A stretch of DNA of 64,000 nt from Epiperipatus broadwayi (Eukaryota; Onychophora; Udeonychophora; Euonychophora; Peripatidae): NCBI GenBank assembly GCA_028023455.1, contig JAQFVV010012506.1, positions 3,772,714 through 3,836,713 on the forward strand, given 5' to 3'. Both the position numbers and the translations under genes were made by a program. The notes beneath the pieces were generated by a model, which saw only the letters and a program-made list of their open reading frames with translations, was not told the origin of the DNA and did no database searches. Shown piece by piece: positions 50,063 to 61,875 of this stretch (the first letter of the stretch is position 1; every line of letters begins with the position of its first letter).

Positions 50063-50408
50063 AGGCCTTCATAAAAGAAATTCTGTCAAAACAAATAATA
50101 CTTGTAGAGACAGAAACTGGAAAAACAACGCACAAGCATATAAATCATGTGAGACGTCGAGAAGAATTAGTGCAAACCGGAAGTACTGCAGCACCACGCA
50201 TTCCCAAAAGCGAAGAGAATTCCGATGATCAAGAAACTGAAGGAGCCAACAAAACACAGTAGAAGAGAAATATGATGATCAAGAGACCAACAAAACGCCA
50301 GTAGAAGAGAAGATATCTCCGCGAAGATCTTTAAGATCAAGAAAAGAACCTACTTACTTAAAAGACTATGTAAGACTTCAGAAACAATAATTTCTGAAGT
50401 GGTGGAGG
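50063..50408 (+). other. 3' end of Gypsy pol and untranslated region
   Basis: The integrase C-terminus continues in a shifted frame (KEILSKQIILVETETG, then HVRRREELVQTG) to about 50262. An A-rich tail and the purine tract before the 3' LTR follow. Confidence 0.7.
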
Positions 50409-50994
50409 TGCTATATACGTGTATAATAATTAATAAGTTTTGTTAAAATAAGTTATACGTATATAATAATTAATGTTTTATTTAAATAAGTTTTATTAAA
50501 TGAAACAGATAGAAATTTTGTAATTAAATTTGGTACGCTATTAAAGATAAGCGCTTCAGATCAGAAACTAATTAAGCAGCTAGATTAAAAGTGCTGATTA
50601 CTAAAAGTAGACAATAGCTGAGAATTAACTGGTTTCTGAAACATTCCTTAACAAGAAAAAAGAAGGAACAAAAAATAACTAAGCAGCACTTGCAGTGGGG
50701 AACTCATTGAATGCACACGAAAGTCAAGAGTTTTAACTTAGCATCGGAACAAACCCAGTGAACTCCACCACTGAAGGTTAAAAAGTGGACCTAGGAACTT
50801 TGCAGGCCACACCGGTCTATATTATGTTTTTCGTATGCCTTCATGGCCAGCATTTGTAAGTTAACTTAATTGTCTTATAACTATATATGTAATATTTATC
50901 CAACTGATAATTCCATTAAACTATTTGTCTAATCATTTTGTTTCTGTTGTCTATTTACCTGATTGTTAAGCCGAGTGAGTGGCTGTACACAACA
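50409..50994 (+). repeat. 3' LTR of Mag-type Gypsy element
   Basis: It is 586 bp, begins TGCTATATACGTG and ends GTACACAACA, followed by the target duplication ATTAC. Confidence 0.9.
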
Positions 50995-52539
50995 ATTACA
51001 AAATATTTTATAATAAAAATTTAAAAATAGAAATAATGTAATAGGTTAGTCTTATATTAATATCTAAAGGATTTAAATCTAAGAAAATACTAATTAATAG
51101 TTTATAATAGAGAAAAAAGAATGTTTGAATGGAATGAAGCATTATTTCAAAAATGACATAAATTAAATCAGGTAAGTAGATCTCAATAAAAGAAAAAAAA
51201 AATTAAAGCATATATATTTTGATTTTAAAAAAAAGATATAAAAAAAGAGATTTAAGATTTGATTTTATGTTTGCATTTGTGCGTTTTTCCCCTCTGGTAG
51301 ACAGAAAAGGTCATAATTAGTATATTTTACTCCAAGATAAGAATGTAAATAATCAGATATCTATAGCATAAAACATTTTTAATAATGTAATTATTATTTA
51401 AGGTTTTGAAAAACAAGTGAGATCACAGCATATATACAAATATCAGTTTTTTTAGAAACTATCTTTGAAGCTGAAAACTAGAGAACACAACATGGCTTTT
51501 AGTGGTTGAAAAGTAGAAAAACTACGAACTAGCTCAAGTCTACCTTGGAATCAATACTTGTTATTTGAATATGCTATTCTAAAAAAATTTCAACTCACAA
51601 TGCAATTGAAAGTATATTATTATAAGCAGCAATACTTATGCAGATAATTACAATAAATAAAAGTATAAGCTACAAGAAGGGTTTCGTAATAATATTTCTA
51701 ATTATAGTCTTGAAAAAAAATCTAAAAGGATTTGTCTTAAGAAAAGGGTTTCATGTAGTATAATTTAAAATATTAATACTAGACATTTAACTGTATTAGA
51801 AAGAAAACATATTACATAATAAATAAATACAATATGTAAGCATGTTTGTGGAAATATGGTCTGATACACGAAATGCCCAAGCACTCAAACAAAAGTTTGC
51901 TCAAGAATTTTTTCTTAAAAATTTCTAAAAATATTACAAGTTTAAAATAAACATATAAATTGTTTATTATTCTAGATAGAATCTGTATTATTTTGTATAT
52001 AGATTTAAATTCTTGCATTAATCCTCACTGAAATATATTTTTATGTGTATATAATATAAATACAATTATTTAGATCCTTTGTTTATAAATAAGAATATTT
52101 TATATTCACAACATTATGATGAGCAGTGGTTAAGAAGTAAGAATATTGTTTATTAGGGATAAGATCTAAATGCTGACTACCTTTATGAGTGATTTAATGA
52201 TACTATTTTATAAGTGGTAAGATCTGATAGATGGCCATCTCATTGAATTAAAATCTTTATGATTAATGTTTCATAAGGAGATAGTACCAAGTTTAATGAA
52301 GAGTTGTATAGTTATGTATATGCTTATCAATACTTACACTAGAAGTGGATTTGGTAGATAAATTTTATTTTGAATCTGAAAGCTCATTGAGAAAGTAGTT
52401 ATATTCCTAAAAATCATTAACATGTGAAATTATATCCTAGATGATTAAAGACATAACTTTATTTTGGATATGTATGCAATGACAGTAAATTAAAAAGTCA
52501 CATAGGCAAGATTGTGATAATTACCATGAAATATAATTA

Positions 52540-53395
52540 TTATCAACTATAGCAAAAGTACTTTCAAGAATTGATTGTCTTTCAATTGTAGATAAATGGT
52601 TTCCGGAGAGTCAATATGATTTTAGGAAATCAAAAAGTTACTATAGATAGGATTTTTGTTACCAGACAAATTAAAAAGTGTTAGGAACAAAGGAATTAAT
52701 TATATATTTGCTTTTATTGATTTGATCAAGGCATTTGATTCAATTAATAGGACATATCTATGGCATTGTTTGAAATTAGTTGGTTGTCCACTAAAATTTA
52801 TTCAAAATATACTGCTTCTATATGGTAAAATGAGAGAAGTGTTATTATTACAGATGGAAAACTTGAGCATTTGAAATGAAAACTGATGTTGAACAAGGAT
52901 GTGCTCCAACTTCTTCAATCTTTGTATAGTGGCCTTTAAAATTGTTTATCAGTGGTATCATCAAACAGATAACAAGATACAATACAGAGTTGATGGTGGA
53001 ATTTTTAATTTGAATTGGTTAAAAGCAAAAAAACAAGAATTTCATTTTTTTGAATTCTAGATTTACATTATGCTGATGATTGTGCTATTTTTTCCAGTTC
53101 AAAAAACAATTTACAGAATGTTCTTAATGTTTTAAATTCAACTTATAAAGATCTTGATATATTAATTAATGTTCAAAAAACTCAAGTTCTTTATCAGTCA
53201 GTGATTGAAAAAAAAATCTCAACAACTTTTAGTTTGGACAGTTATCAATTTGAGAATGTAAAGCACTTTTATAAATAGAAACAAGATAATCCTTCAAAAA
53301 TTCAAAATATGACTAAATTTTTACGTTTCCGTTCTCTTTTTCAAAATAAAAGTCTTCATATACAACCTACTAAAATTACTACAAGTTAAAGTTGA
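52540..53395 (+). pseudogene. LINE reverse transcriptase fragment (second family), frameshifted
   Basis: A conserved block YIFAFIDLIKAFDSINR (RT catalytic Asp) begins near 52690. SQYDFRKSKS-like residues come before it, and the YADD box (LHYADDCAIFSSS) lies near 53065-53105 in another frame. Several frameshifts and stops break it. It is a 5'- and 3'-truncated LINE on the plus strand. Confidence 0.7.
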
Positions 53396-55059
53396 CAAAT
53401 TAACAAAATTTATAATGCATGTTAAGTTTGTCATATTGTCATATTTTGTTTCTTACATTTTAACTCGACTTAATATTTATTTACTTCCAAGTATTATATT
53501 ATTCAACATTAATTCTTTTTTATTAAAAAAACTGTTCATCTATGTCAGAATATTAAGCAAAATTATTTAACTCTTGATTTAATGTATATGTATAGAACAA
53601 GTGTGATTGGGAAATATTATTTAACTAATCTCAGTGGTGCTAAAAATATCAAGGGTGTTAATATACAAGCTTTTATGGAGAAATTAAGTTTTATTTTGTA
53701 AGATCATGATATGTATTAGCATTCTTTTTGTGCTCTCAAAATATATTATATATATAGTAGATATTCATCATTCTAACACAATTGATAATTCAAAGATATT
53801 ATTATAATAAGCGCGAAAGGTTTGCAGCCTTTCAATTTAATTTAAACATAAGAACTTATTGTAAAAATTTAATCAGCTCTAATTCAATGTTTCCCTGGGT
53901 AGCAACATTTATTTTAATTTTTTTTTTTAACATCTTCCAATTTTTTAACACATGCACCGATAATCATATTTGCCAGTACTTTATCATTCCCATCATTTCA
54001 ATGTAAATCAATCTCTTAAATAAATTATTTTACTTTATAAAATATAAGTCTTTAAGAATTTGTTCAACGAGCATGCACACTTTTTCTGTACTTCCTGGAT
54101 ATTAAACTATCATGATAAATCGCTGCCACTGTTCTCTTAAAACCTTAAATAGTTTATCATGTTTTTTTTTTTATAATTTACTGTGACACTTTCCTCATAT
54201 AAAATAATTACATCTAGGTAAAACTTGTAAATTTTTTTCAGGTTCGTGATCAGCTTTGATTGTTTTTTTCAGAAAGTTTCTTTATAGACAATTTAGCTAG
54301 CGATTAATGTTGATCAGTAAATAAATATCTAGCTATTATTAGCTAGAGAGCAAAAGTCTCAATTTAATCATGAGTGATATAGTATCTGTAAATCAAGAAA
54401 GCATGACTGTGTTATAATTCTGTTTTCATCATTGATTTATGTTTTTTAATTTTCTCATGTCATCAGTGTTAATTAAAACTACCTTTTTATCATCACTCTG
54501 ACACTCTCCCATACGTTTAATACTCACTCCAGACAGATACACGGTTTATAATGATATTTCTATTTTTCTATATTTCTCACCAGAGAACTTTTATTACTAA
54601 CATATTTGTATTCTTTACCTCATTTATTTTACTTCTTTGTTCTTTTTTTTTCTGTGCTTTCTCCAAACGATATTTCAAAATTTTGTCCCATGTTTCATAC
54701 AATTTTCATTAGTTCTATTTCAGTTTTTTTCAAACTCTCTTCACACTTCACTCAATATTTTTTTTATATTCCTTTTCAAAACTATCAACAGGTCTTCCTT
54801 TATTCTTCTATTCCAGACCTCATCAATTTTTAAACTTTTCACCATACATAATATTTAAAACTTTTTTACATCTACATTGTCAGTATTCATAAATTTCAGT
54901 GAAACCATTTTTCAGCTAACTCCTTTTTATCACAATCTCTCTACCCCAGGCTTAAAACCAGCCACACAGTGTTCTTCTCAGTTGTTATTTTTAAAACTGA
55001 ATTTCTGTTATTAATGGATATTGCTTTAGTGCAGTGGTAGAGTAGTGAACTGTAGTGAT

Positions 55060-57165
55060 GTGATGTGATGTATTTTGGCATCTCCTTAAATGAAGTCAAG
55101 AATATCTCAGCAATTATGCCCAGATAAACCTGTTAGCCACTTTATTTTCCATTCCCCACTCTAAGTCTTCCCATATTCTGCCCCATCCCATTTCCACAAC
55201 ATAATCTTTGTCAACTCTATGGCCTTTATATCTAAATCCCCCTTATCTTTTCGCAACCCAGCATAAAAACCAATAACTCACTTTCTGTATAATTACTTTA
55301 TTCATATCTATTCTCCCATAATTTCATTATTTGTACCCTTTCTGCTTTCAACCACTTACATTCAATCAACAGATGCCTAATATTTTCTATACCTTCCTTA
55401 CACAATTTGCATACTAAATCACCCATATTTTTCCATTTACATGTATATTCTCTTGTTGCTAAAGATCTCGTTTGAGCCTTAAACAATAAAATACTTTCCT
55501 TGCTATTATCATAAATTAACTCACATCCAATGTTCTGTTTTCTTCTCTATATATTTAAACTCTTCTTACCCTCCATACTAGTTCTCCATCTCTCCAACTC
55601 CCTATTTTTTATTAATGCTTCTATTCTTTTATTTCATTCATTACCACTATAACACTCAACAATCCACCTAACACAATCATCTCACCTTTTATACAAGTAT
55701 ACTGATATAAATTCTTTATCCAAATTTTTTGCATACTGCTTTACCTTTCTTGCCTGTCTTGTTACCTGCCCTTTACTCATAACCCAATTAAACACGATTT
55801 TGGCTATTCTTTTACTATCAATAAACTGCAACCTACCAAACATTTTCATTTTACTTTTTGCATCTCTCATATAAAAACTTGACCATCCCATTTCTCCTTG
55901 AATTGCTTCCTTTGCTGTCCACATCCCTGCATCTAATGCATGTCTTCCTACTTCCCTTTGTACTTTCTCTAAATAATCTAAAACCCTTTTACTAACACAT
56001 AATGCATCATTACTATATGTTAACCTTGCTACTGCAACTATCTTCCATACAATTATAGCTACATCATATTTATTATATGAAAATACTGTTAATTTCTTTA
56101 CCAAACCCTTTCTTTTCTTTGCTTCATTTACCAATTTTTTCTCCCATTCATCCAAGCAATTTTCCTGATTACATAAGATGATTCCCAAATACCTATATCT
56201 ATCCACCACATTTAACTTTATATCCCCCAATAAAAACTCTACTTTTTCTCTTTCCCCAGTATTAACCGTCATTATATTTGATTTTTCTTCACTAAATTTA
56301 ATCCCCATCTCTTTACCCACCCTTGCACATGTCCTCAACATAATTTCCATATCTTTTATTCTTTCTGCAAACAAAAAGATATCATCCACACAAAAAAAAC
56401 TCCGACAAAGTATATATCCCCTTGCCACCTATTAATGGTATCTCTTACCCCTCTTCCTAGTCTTTCTATTGCTTTCTCCATTTCATTCAAATACAACAAA
56501 AACAAAATAGGTGACATAGGTCATCCTTGCCTTAATCCCACCCCATTTTTAACTTTAACTGATTCTATATCCCCTAATTGGTAAGTATAATAATTACTTT
56601 CATATAATTTCTTAATAATATTTACTAAATCTTCAACCATTCATCCATTCCCAAATTTGCTAACCTTATCCATAATCTATTTCTATTTACTCTATCAAAT
56701 GCTTTGTCTATATCTATACAACTCATATATAACGATCTACCTAAATTCCTACTCATCTCCATAAGTTGTGTAACTACAAACAAACTATCTCCTATATGCC
56801 TATCTGACCTAAAACCTCATTGCATTTCCCCTACTACATTATTCTCTTCCATCCATTTTACAACTCTTCCAGCTACGATATATGAGAAAACTTTACATAA
56901 AATTGATGTTATTGCTATTGGTCTATAATTATTTAACTTTCTATGATCCTTACCCTTTCCTTTAAATAATAATCTTATTCTTGTATTACTCCAACTACGG
57001 GAAAAACTTTCTTCTGTGCCATCTTATTAAAACATAATAATAATTTTGCTTTTGCTCTATGCCCTAAATTCATTACCATCTCTGCTGCCCATCCATCTAA
57101 ACCTCTCGCCTTTTCACTTTTCAATCTCTTCCCTGCCTCCCTCTTTATCAATTCTACTGCCCCAA
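55060..57165 (-). mobile_element. LINE, 5'-truncated, RT and C-terminal zinc finger, disabled
   Basis: On the minus strand, from right to left, it shows: an N-terminal RT flank (EKARGLDGWAAEM near 57.1 kb); NNYRPIAITSILCKVFSYIV near 56.9 kb; CIDIDKAFDRVNRNRLW near 56.7 kb with the first catalytic Asp; a GLRQG-stop-PMSP block at about 56.52 kb; the CVDDIFLFAE active site near 56.4 kb; and, near 55.4 kb, a CX2CX8HX4C finger (CKLCKEGIENIRHLLIEC). There are stops and shifts, including TGA after GLRQG where Cys is usual. The 3' tail carries ATCAC-type short repeats (about 55057-55072). It is the same family as the 14.8-kb fragment. Confidence 0.78.
55682..56428 (-). pseudogene. Open segment of LINE reverse transcriptase (248 codons)
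   Basis: This is the longest uninterrupted piece of the LINE frame. It starts just upstream of the CVDDIFLFAE catalytic box and runs through KFSEEKSNIMTV (conserved after the active site), RYRYLGIIL and the thumb region EKVQREVGRHALDAG. The ATG is internal and not a genuine start; the RT continues upstream beyond a stop. Confidence 0.8.
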
Positions 57166-57591
57166 CTTCTTATAACTCCCAAGCAATAAACCATTCCACT
57201 ATTATTATCGTGGCTTAATAGTTTCAGTTTGGCAGTAAACATAAAATAAATATAATAAATGTTTTTACGTCAAACAAGATTATTTAAATTTGGGAAAACA
57301 TATATTTTACGAAGTTCCGATTATATATATTTACTATTGCTTGAAAGCTTACTTTGATATAAAGTTTTGATGAGTTGCTAGTTTTATTGTTTACTTACAA
57401 ACTATTAGAAAAAATCAGGCTTCTCATGTACAATTCGAGGAAAACTTATTAAAAGTAGAAACTAAATTATAATTCTTCAAAAAATAATAATAATAATAAC
57501 GAATCATTGAAGTATTTTTAAATATAAAATAAATTATGTTATTGCAATGTATGTGCAATTAAAATAAAAATTTTAAAAGATATATATTTAC

Positions 57592-57615
57592 CATCTACGC
57601 TTCTTTTTTTCTGAC
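57592..57615 (-). CDS. Kunitz polyprotein, 24-nt linker micro-exon (KKR site)
   Basis: The acceptor is ATTTCTTTAG before 57615 and the donor GTAAATAT follows 57592. The exon is 24 nt and phase 1 at both ends. With the last base of Kunitz-1 it reads Gly-Gln-Lys-Lys-Arg-Ser-Val-Asp, and its last base starts the Val codon of Kunitz-2. The intron separating it from Kunitz-1 is only 109 bp. Confidence 0.87.
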
Positions 57616-57724
57616 CTAAAGAAATATAAATTACATATTAGCATATAATATAAACGTTAAATACAATACAAACTGACAAAATAATTATTTTAGATAAATT
57701 ATGTTTTTTTACATAATAACTCAC
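57616..57724 (-). other. Short intron of Kunitz gene (109 bp)
   Basis: The donor is GTGAGTTA after 57725 and the acceptor TTTAG before 57615. It is the only compact intron in the window and shows the ancestral cassette arrangement: Kunitz exon, short intron, linker. Confidence 0.87.
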
Positions 57725-57886
57725 CATTACAGGAAGCGAGACACAGTTCTTCAGTATCGTAGTTATTAGAATTGCCGCCACAACCTCCATAAATAAATTC
57801 CTTACAAGATTTAGTTGTAGAATCGTAGTAATATTTAGGAAAGTATCCTCGACAAAGACCCGTATCAGGCTCTTGAGAACAAGAAT
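57725..57886 (-). CDS. Kunitz polyprotein exon: Kunitz domain 1 of this window
   Basis: The exon is 162 bp and phase 1 at both ends, with acceptor TTGTTATTACAG and donor GTGAGTTA. It encodes a complete Kunitz/BPTI domain with canonical cysteine spacing and the signatures CRGYFPKYYYD and FIYGGCGGNSNNY. The P1 residue is arginine followed by glycine. The domain begins Asp-Ser-Cys with the codon shared with the 61.9-kb linker and ends Ser-Cys-Asn. Extending past the donor gives a false C-terminus. A preceding linker shows this is not the first domain of the protein. Confidence 0.94.
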
Positions 57887-59479
57887 CTGTAATAACAACA
57901 GAATACAATACAAATAAATATTTTAAAAGTAAATATTACAAATATAATCAATTTTTTTTTTTTTTTTTTTAGATCTTATAAAAATGAATCATTTAAATAA
58001 TAAAAAAAAAGGAGAGAAAGAATACAGTATTTAATGATCTTATAAAAATATATACAGTATATGATCTTAAAGCTAAACGAGGAAATTTTTTCATATAAAT
58101 CTTTTTATTTTTGAACAGTTTTGAAGTACATTATTAATATTATATCAAAAGATCTAAGATTCAAACTCTGACTGGGTACGTTTTTTCAAGTAATAATAAG
58201 CTTAAAATTTTTTTTACAAGCAGTTGATCCGTAGCCAATCCAATCTACCACTCTATTATTGATCAGTTAATGGATATTTAGCTGCTCTTGGCTAGAGAAT
58301 GAACCAAAGAAACAAAGTTGTAAAGCTTCACTATCTAGAATTTGATCAGCCTTTTAAATATTGCTTTCTCTTTATTGTTCACTGCAGAAGAATACTAAAG
58401 ATACTTTTTCCAGGTTAGGGGATATTAAAAAATTGTTTTATCCTATTTTAAGTTATCATATTAGTTAGAATTATAATAGCATTAAAATTAGACATATTAT
58501 TAGGAACTTTAATATTTGTTATCTAAAAAAAAAAACTGTCACTCGTGGTAAATGTCATAAGCTATTATAAAACAATAAAATTGGCAATTAGATTTTCAAG
58601 CTATTAGCTGACAAATCTAATTTTTTTTTTTTTTATGGAAGTAAGTTTGTTGTTAGATTCACTAAATATAATAATCTTGATTGCTTTTCTAACGATGAAT
58701 ATAGCATGTTTGATCAAGGTACTAACATTAAATTATTATACAAAAAAAATATAGAGGTTCATAAGCAAAACAGTGAATTAAAAATAGAAGTTCAGTTATT
58801 GATAAGAAGACTTAAGAATAAGTGAGATATTAACATAGCAAAGAAGATATAGGCATTTGCTAATATTTTTAGTGCATCGAAAGTGAAATATGAATCTGAA
58901 AAAAATGATGACCTAAACAACAACATTGTAATTTTATTAAATATCTGGAAGATACTTTTTAATATGATAATAATAATATAATCTTTTATTAATAATGAAA
59001 TAATTCAGTAACTGCTTTTAATGATATATACATTTTATCAACTGTTTTAGATTCAGAGATACACAATTTAATAAAATTAAAACAATGCTTTAGATTCTCC
59101 TATATATATAAAAAAAAAGTAAGTTGAAGATAAGAGTGGCCACTCTTGTCTTTTAAATAAATATTGTGTTAAGATTTGTAGAGGTCCCTACTCTCGTTTT
59201 CAAGTGCATGGTCTTAAGGTTATAAGCCTGAATATATATTACTTTATGTAACGATTATGCGCTTTACAAATTTAATTATTAAAACAATGTTTTGTAAGTT
59301 TAGAAGTTGAAATACTATGGGTAGTCTTAAATATGATGTTGATGTGCTAACTTTAAAATTACTGTAATTTTTTTAGAAATAAGTAGACTATACAACTGTA
59401 CAGTGTGATCTTAAGAATGCTTCCACTATTCCAATGCATAAAAGTTATGAAAAAGACTAAAGTAATTATAATAAAATAT

Positions 59480-60200
59480 TATTACTATCCAATACTGAAA
59501 ATATATTTACAAGAATTTTATTAAATAGCTTGCTTCTAGTTATAGATAAGTAGTTATTAGAGACTCAATATGATTTAGAAAATCAAGAAGCTTTAATAGT
59601 GTGTATTTTTATATGCCAGTAAAGTGTTAAAAGCAAAAAAAGGTTTGTAACAATGTTCATAAATATTATGTTGCTGATAGATGATGAACGAGAAGCATTG
59701 ATACTGGAGAAAAATTTGAATAAATATTGGTGGTAAACAGAGATGTGCATTAGGCTCAACTTTTTGTTCTATTTTTATAAAACATTACGGCTATTTTGTG
59801 ATATAAATATCAAGATAAGATAGATGTGTGACACTGCAATTTTTATTCTGAATTAATTAAAACAAAAACAAGAATATCATATTCTTGGTTTTTAAATTCG
59901 CAGTCCAATTGTGATCTGAATGCAATGTATAAAGTCTGTTTTGATAATTACTGTTCAAAAAACTTAGAGACTTTAGCATCTAATAATATCAATAAAAAAA
60001 CCTTTTTAGTAGTTTTAGGACAAGACAATTATCAGTTTAGGAATTGAATTAATCCGGGTATCTTTTTAAGTACAGACTTAATTGTTGAAATGGAAACATA
60101 TGCTCCATTTAACAAATTAAAAATGAAATATTTCATTTCAATGCTGTAATCCTGCGAATTAAATTAGTTGTTTAGAATTTATTCATCTGATAAATAAAAA
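59480..60200 (+). pseudogene. Highly decayed LINE fragment, same family as 52.5 kb
   Basis: Nucleotide blocks match 52.54-52.66 kb in order (ACAAGAATTTTATTAAATAG, ATAGATAAGTAGTTATT, GACTCAATATGATTTAG), followed by degraded RT-like segments. No usable frame remains. Confidence 0.5.
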
Positions 60201-61571
60201 TATAAAGATATGAGTTGCTTATTGATATGGCATAAAATTGCACAAAAAATTTCATTTAAAAGTGTTCTCTATTGTTTTATAAACTTGATGACATGAGCAA
60301 TAAATTTGTTCTTTATCTTTCTGCATGTGCTGATGTTGTATCTCTTTTTATTATGGCACATTTCCATGAGATAGAGCACATAACATAAGCTAATGATAAA
60401 ATACTTCCTAATAAATAATTTATTGGTGAACTTCGGCATGGTTTTCATGGACAAGTAAAAACTCATTTATATTATAAAGATTAATTCAAGGACACCATAA
60501 ACAAATGTATTACTGATTACTTCCATGGAAGAATATGGTTGAGGATAGAATATAATGGATGGTGACATTTAAATAAAGTATCGCAAGTTTATTAAGAAAA
60601 AAGTTTGCTGCAGAAATTAAAAGATGTCACTTCAATAATGTCAAATAAATTTGCCGAAGGCTTAGATTATTGGACATATTTGTGATTTACATATTGATTT
60701 GTATAAACACCAGAAAACTCATATTTAACTTTTTGTTTTACTTTCTCTTTTTTTCTGGAGTTAAAATATCCCAATCATTTATAAGTCATAGTTAATGATA
60801 GTTGTGGTTACTGCTGTCATTATGATTATTATCATCATCATTATTATTATTTTAGCTCTTCATAACAATAGTAAATGAGCAAACTCATGACCATAAGATC
60901 CATAAATCATGCCCAGTTCTGTTACTTTCAGCAGTCAAGCTTTTTATGACATCCTGCAAGATAAAGTTTTCCCATTATGTTTCCCCTAAGCAATTTATAA
61001 AAAAAAAAAAATGGCCCTTTAGTAACCCATTTTCAATCGCATGTGGTTGTCACTAAGCTAATGAAGTACCAATAAAATATGTTTTTTGCAATTTTGTTTT
61101 TTATCTTTTAGTTAATAATAGATTATTAGTCTTTTATGAAATAATAACAAAATGGCTCCTGGGTTGACTAAGGCTTGGATACCTAGAAGCAAAGTCCTAA
61201 TTTTTCTTAAAAATTCTAATCTCATTTAAAATGTTTCTCACTTGGATTTGAATTCTCAATCATGAGCACGAATATCTTCACTACCATAATACATAGTTTT
61301 TTGAATGATAGTAAGGTTAAATATATGGGAAACAAAATAACAGATCATCAGAAATTCTAGTGCCTGCAAATAGAACAAAGATGAAGTAATGTTGTTGGGG
61401 GGGGGGTTCAAATTCATATGTCAATTTTTAAAAAAAAAAGAACTCGGAGAAGAAATTATAGGCAGATCCAACAAAACATTTCTGTTTACATTTAGCATAT
61501 ACTGTTTGAAATAGTTTTCTTTTTTTACTCCAGAGTATCTATTGTAAGCCTAATAATCAATCATTACCAAA

Positions 61572-61612
61572 CAGTACTGATGAAGACTATGAGCTAGAAA
61601 CTAGTCTGGGTA
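61572..61612 (+). repeat. Isolated fragment of the hammerhead-bearing repeat
   Basis: CTGATGA at 61577-61583 and AGAAACTAGTCTGGG at 61596-61610 match the core of the 15.4-kb motif. Stem II pairs poorly here (GAC against GCT) and stem I has a G-G clash, so it is unlikely to be active. Confidence 0.5.
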
Positions 61613-61875
61613 AGTAAATATAAAAGCACTATTAACTAATGTCTGTTGATTGATCAATCTTAAAATAGATGAATTTGGTCTAAAGAGGACTTCTCCTATG
61701 TACAGATCCCTGATTTATTAACTATTCTACTATATAGCATCTTTTCATACATTACACTAGTGATAAATAAACACAGTAATAAAATCTTTTAATCAGTAAT
61801 TTTAAAAATAGATATTTCTACTTCAAAATTTAATCTGTGTTTATCTATATAGCTCAATGAGATTAAATTTCTTAC

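Larger units (their letters stand above)
45618..50999 (+). mobile_element. Ty3/Gypsy retrotransposon, Mag/K02A2.6-like, complete structure but disabled
   Basis: ATTAC is duplicated at 45618-45622 and 50995-50999. The LTRs are 45623-46208 and 50409-50994, both exactly 586 bp, starting TGCTA and ending CA. A purine tract TGGTGGAGG stands directly before the 3' LTR. The order is gag, zinc knuckles, protease, RT, RNase H, integrase. Gag carries two stops. Pol carries a stop, several frameshifts and altered catalytic residues. Two stops (46590 and 48271) look like TGG to TGA changes. The LTRs remain almost identical, so insertion is recent relative to the coding damage, or the source copy was already broken. 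Confidence 0.9.
55028..57205 (+). repeat. SINE family B copy split by a LINE
   Basis: A plus-strand SINE head (GTGCAGTGGTAGAGTAGTG, 55030) stands directly left of the LINE 3' end. A SINE tail (AACTTCTTATAACTCCCAAG, about 57168, then CAATAAACC) stands directly right of its 5' side. Together they make one SINE B like the 27.4-kb copy. The middle part with box B is not seen and may have been lost or diverged. Confidence 0.5.
33562..57591 (-). other. Intron of Kunitz gene (24030 bp) between linker and Kunitz-2
   Basis: The donor is GTAAATAT after 57592. Most of it is transposon: a retroposon copy at 34.0 kb, a SINE at 34.6 kb, the gag-pro LTR element, repeat A hairpin, foldback element, Mag-type Gypsy and two LINE fragments. 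About 43.2-45.1, 51.0-52.5 and 53.4-55.0 kb are AT-rich with nothing identifiable. No further Kunitz exon was found, but a skipped exon lost among repeats cannot be excluded. Confidence 0.75.
57887..61875 (-). other. Intron of Kunitz gene (3989 bp) between linker and Kunitz-1
   Basis: The donor is GTAAGAAA after 61876. It holds a decayed LINE (59.5-60.2 kb) and a fragment of the hammerhead-bearing repeat (61.58 kb). The rest is AT-rich without identifiable features. Confidence 0.8.

Noticed and set aside
52656-52874. Host gene for a 72-residue protein
   Set aside because: It contains the RT block FIDLIKAFD and is part of a decayed LINE.
57638-57913. Second minus-strand frame overlapping the Kunitz-1 exon
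   Set aside because: It is out of frame with the cysteine pattern and ignores the splice sites.
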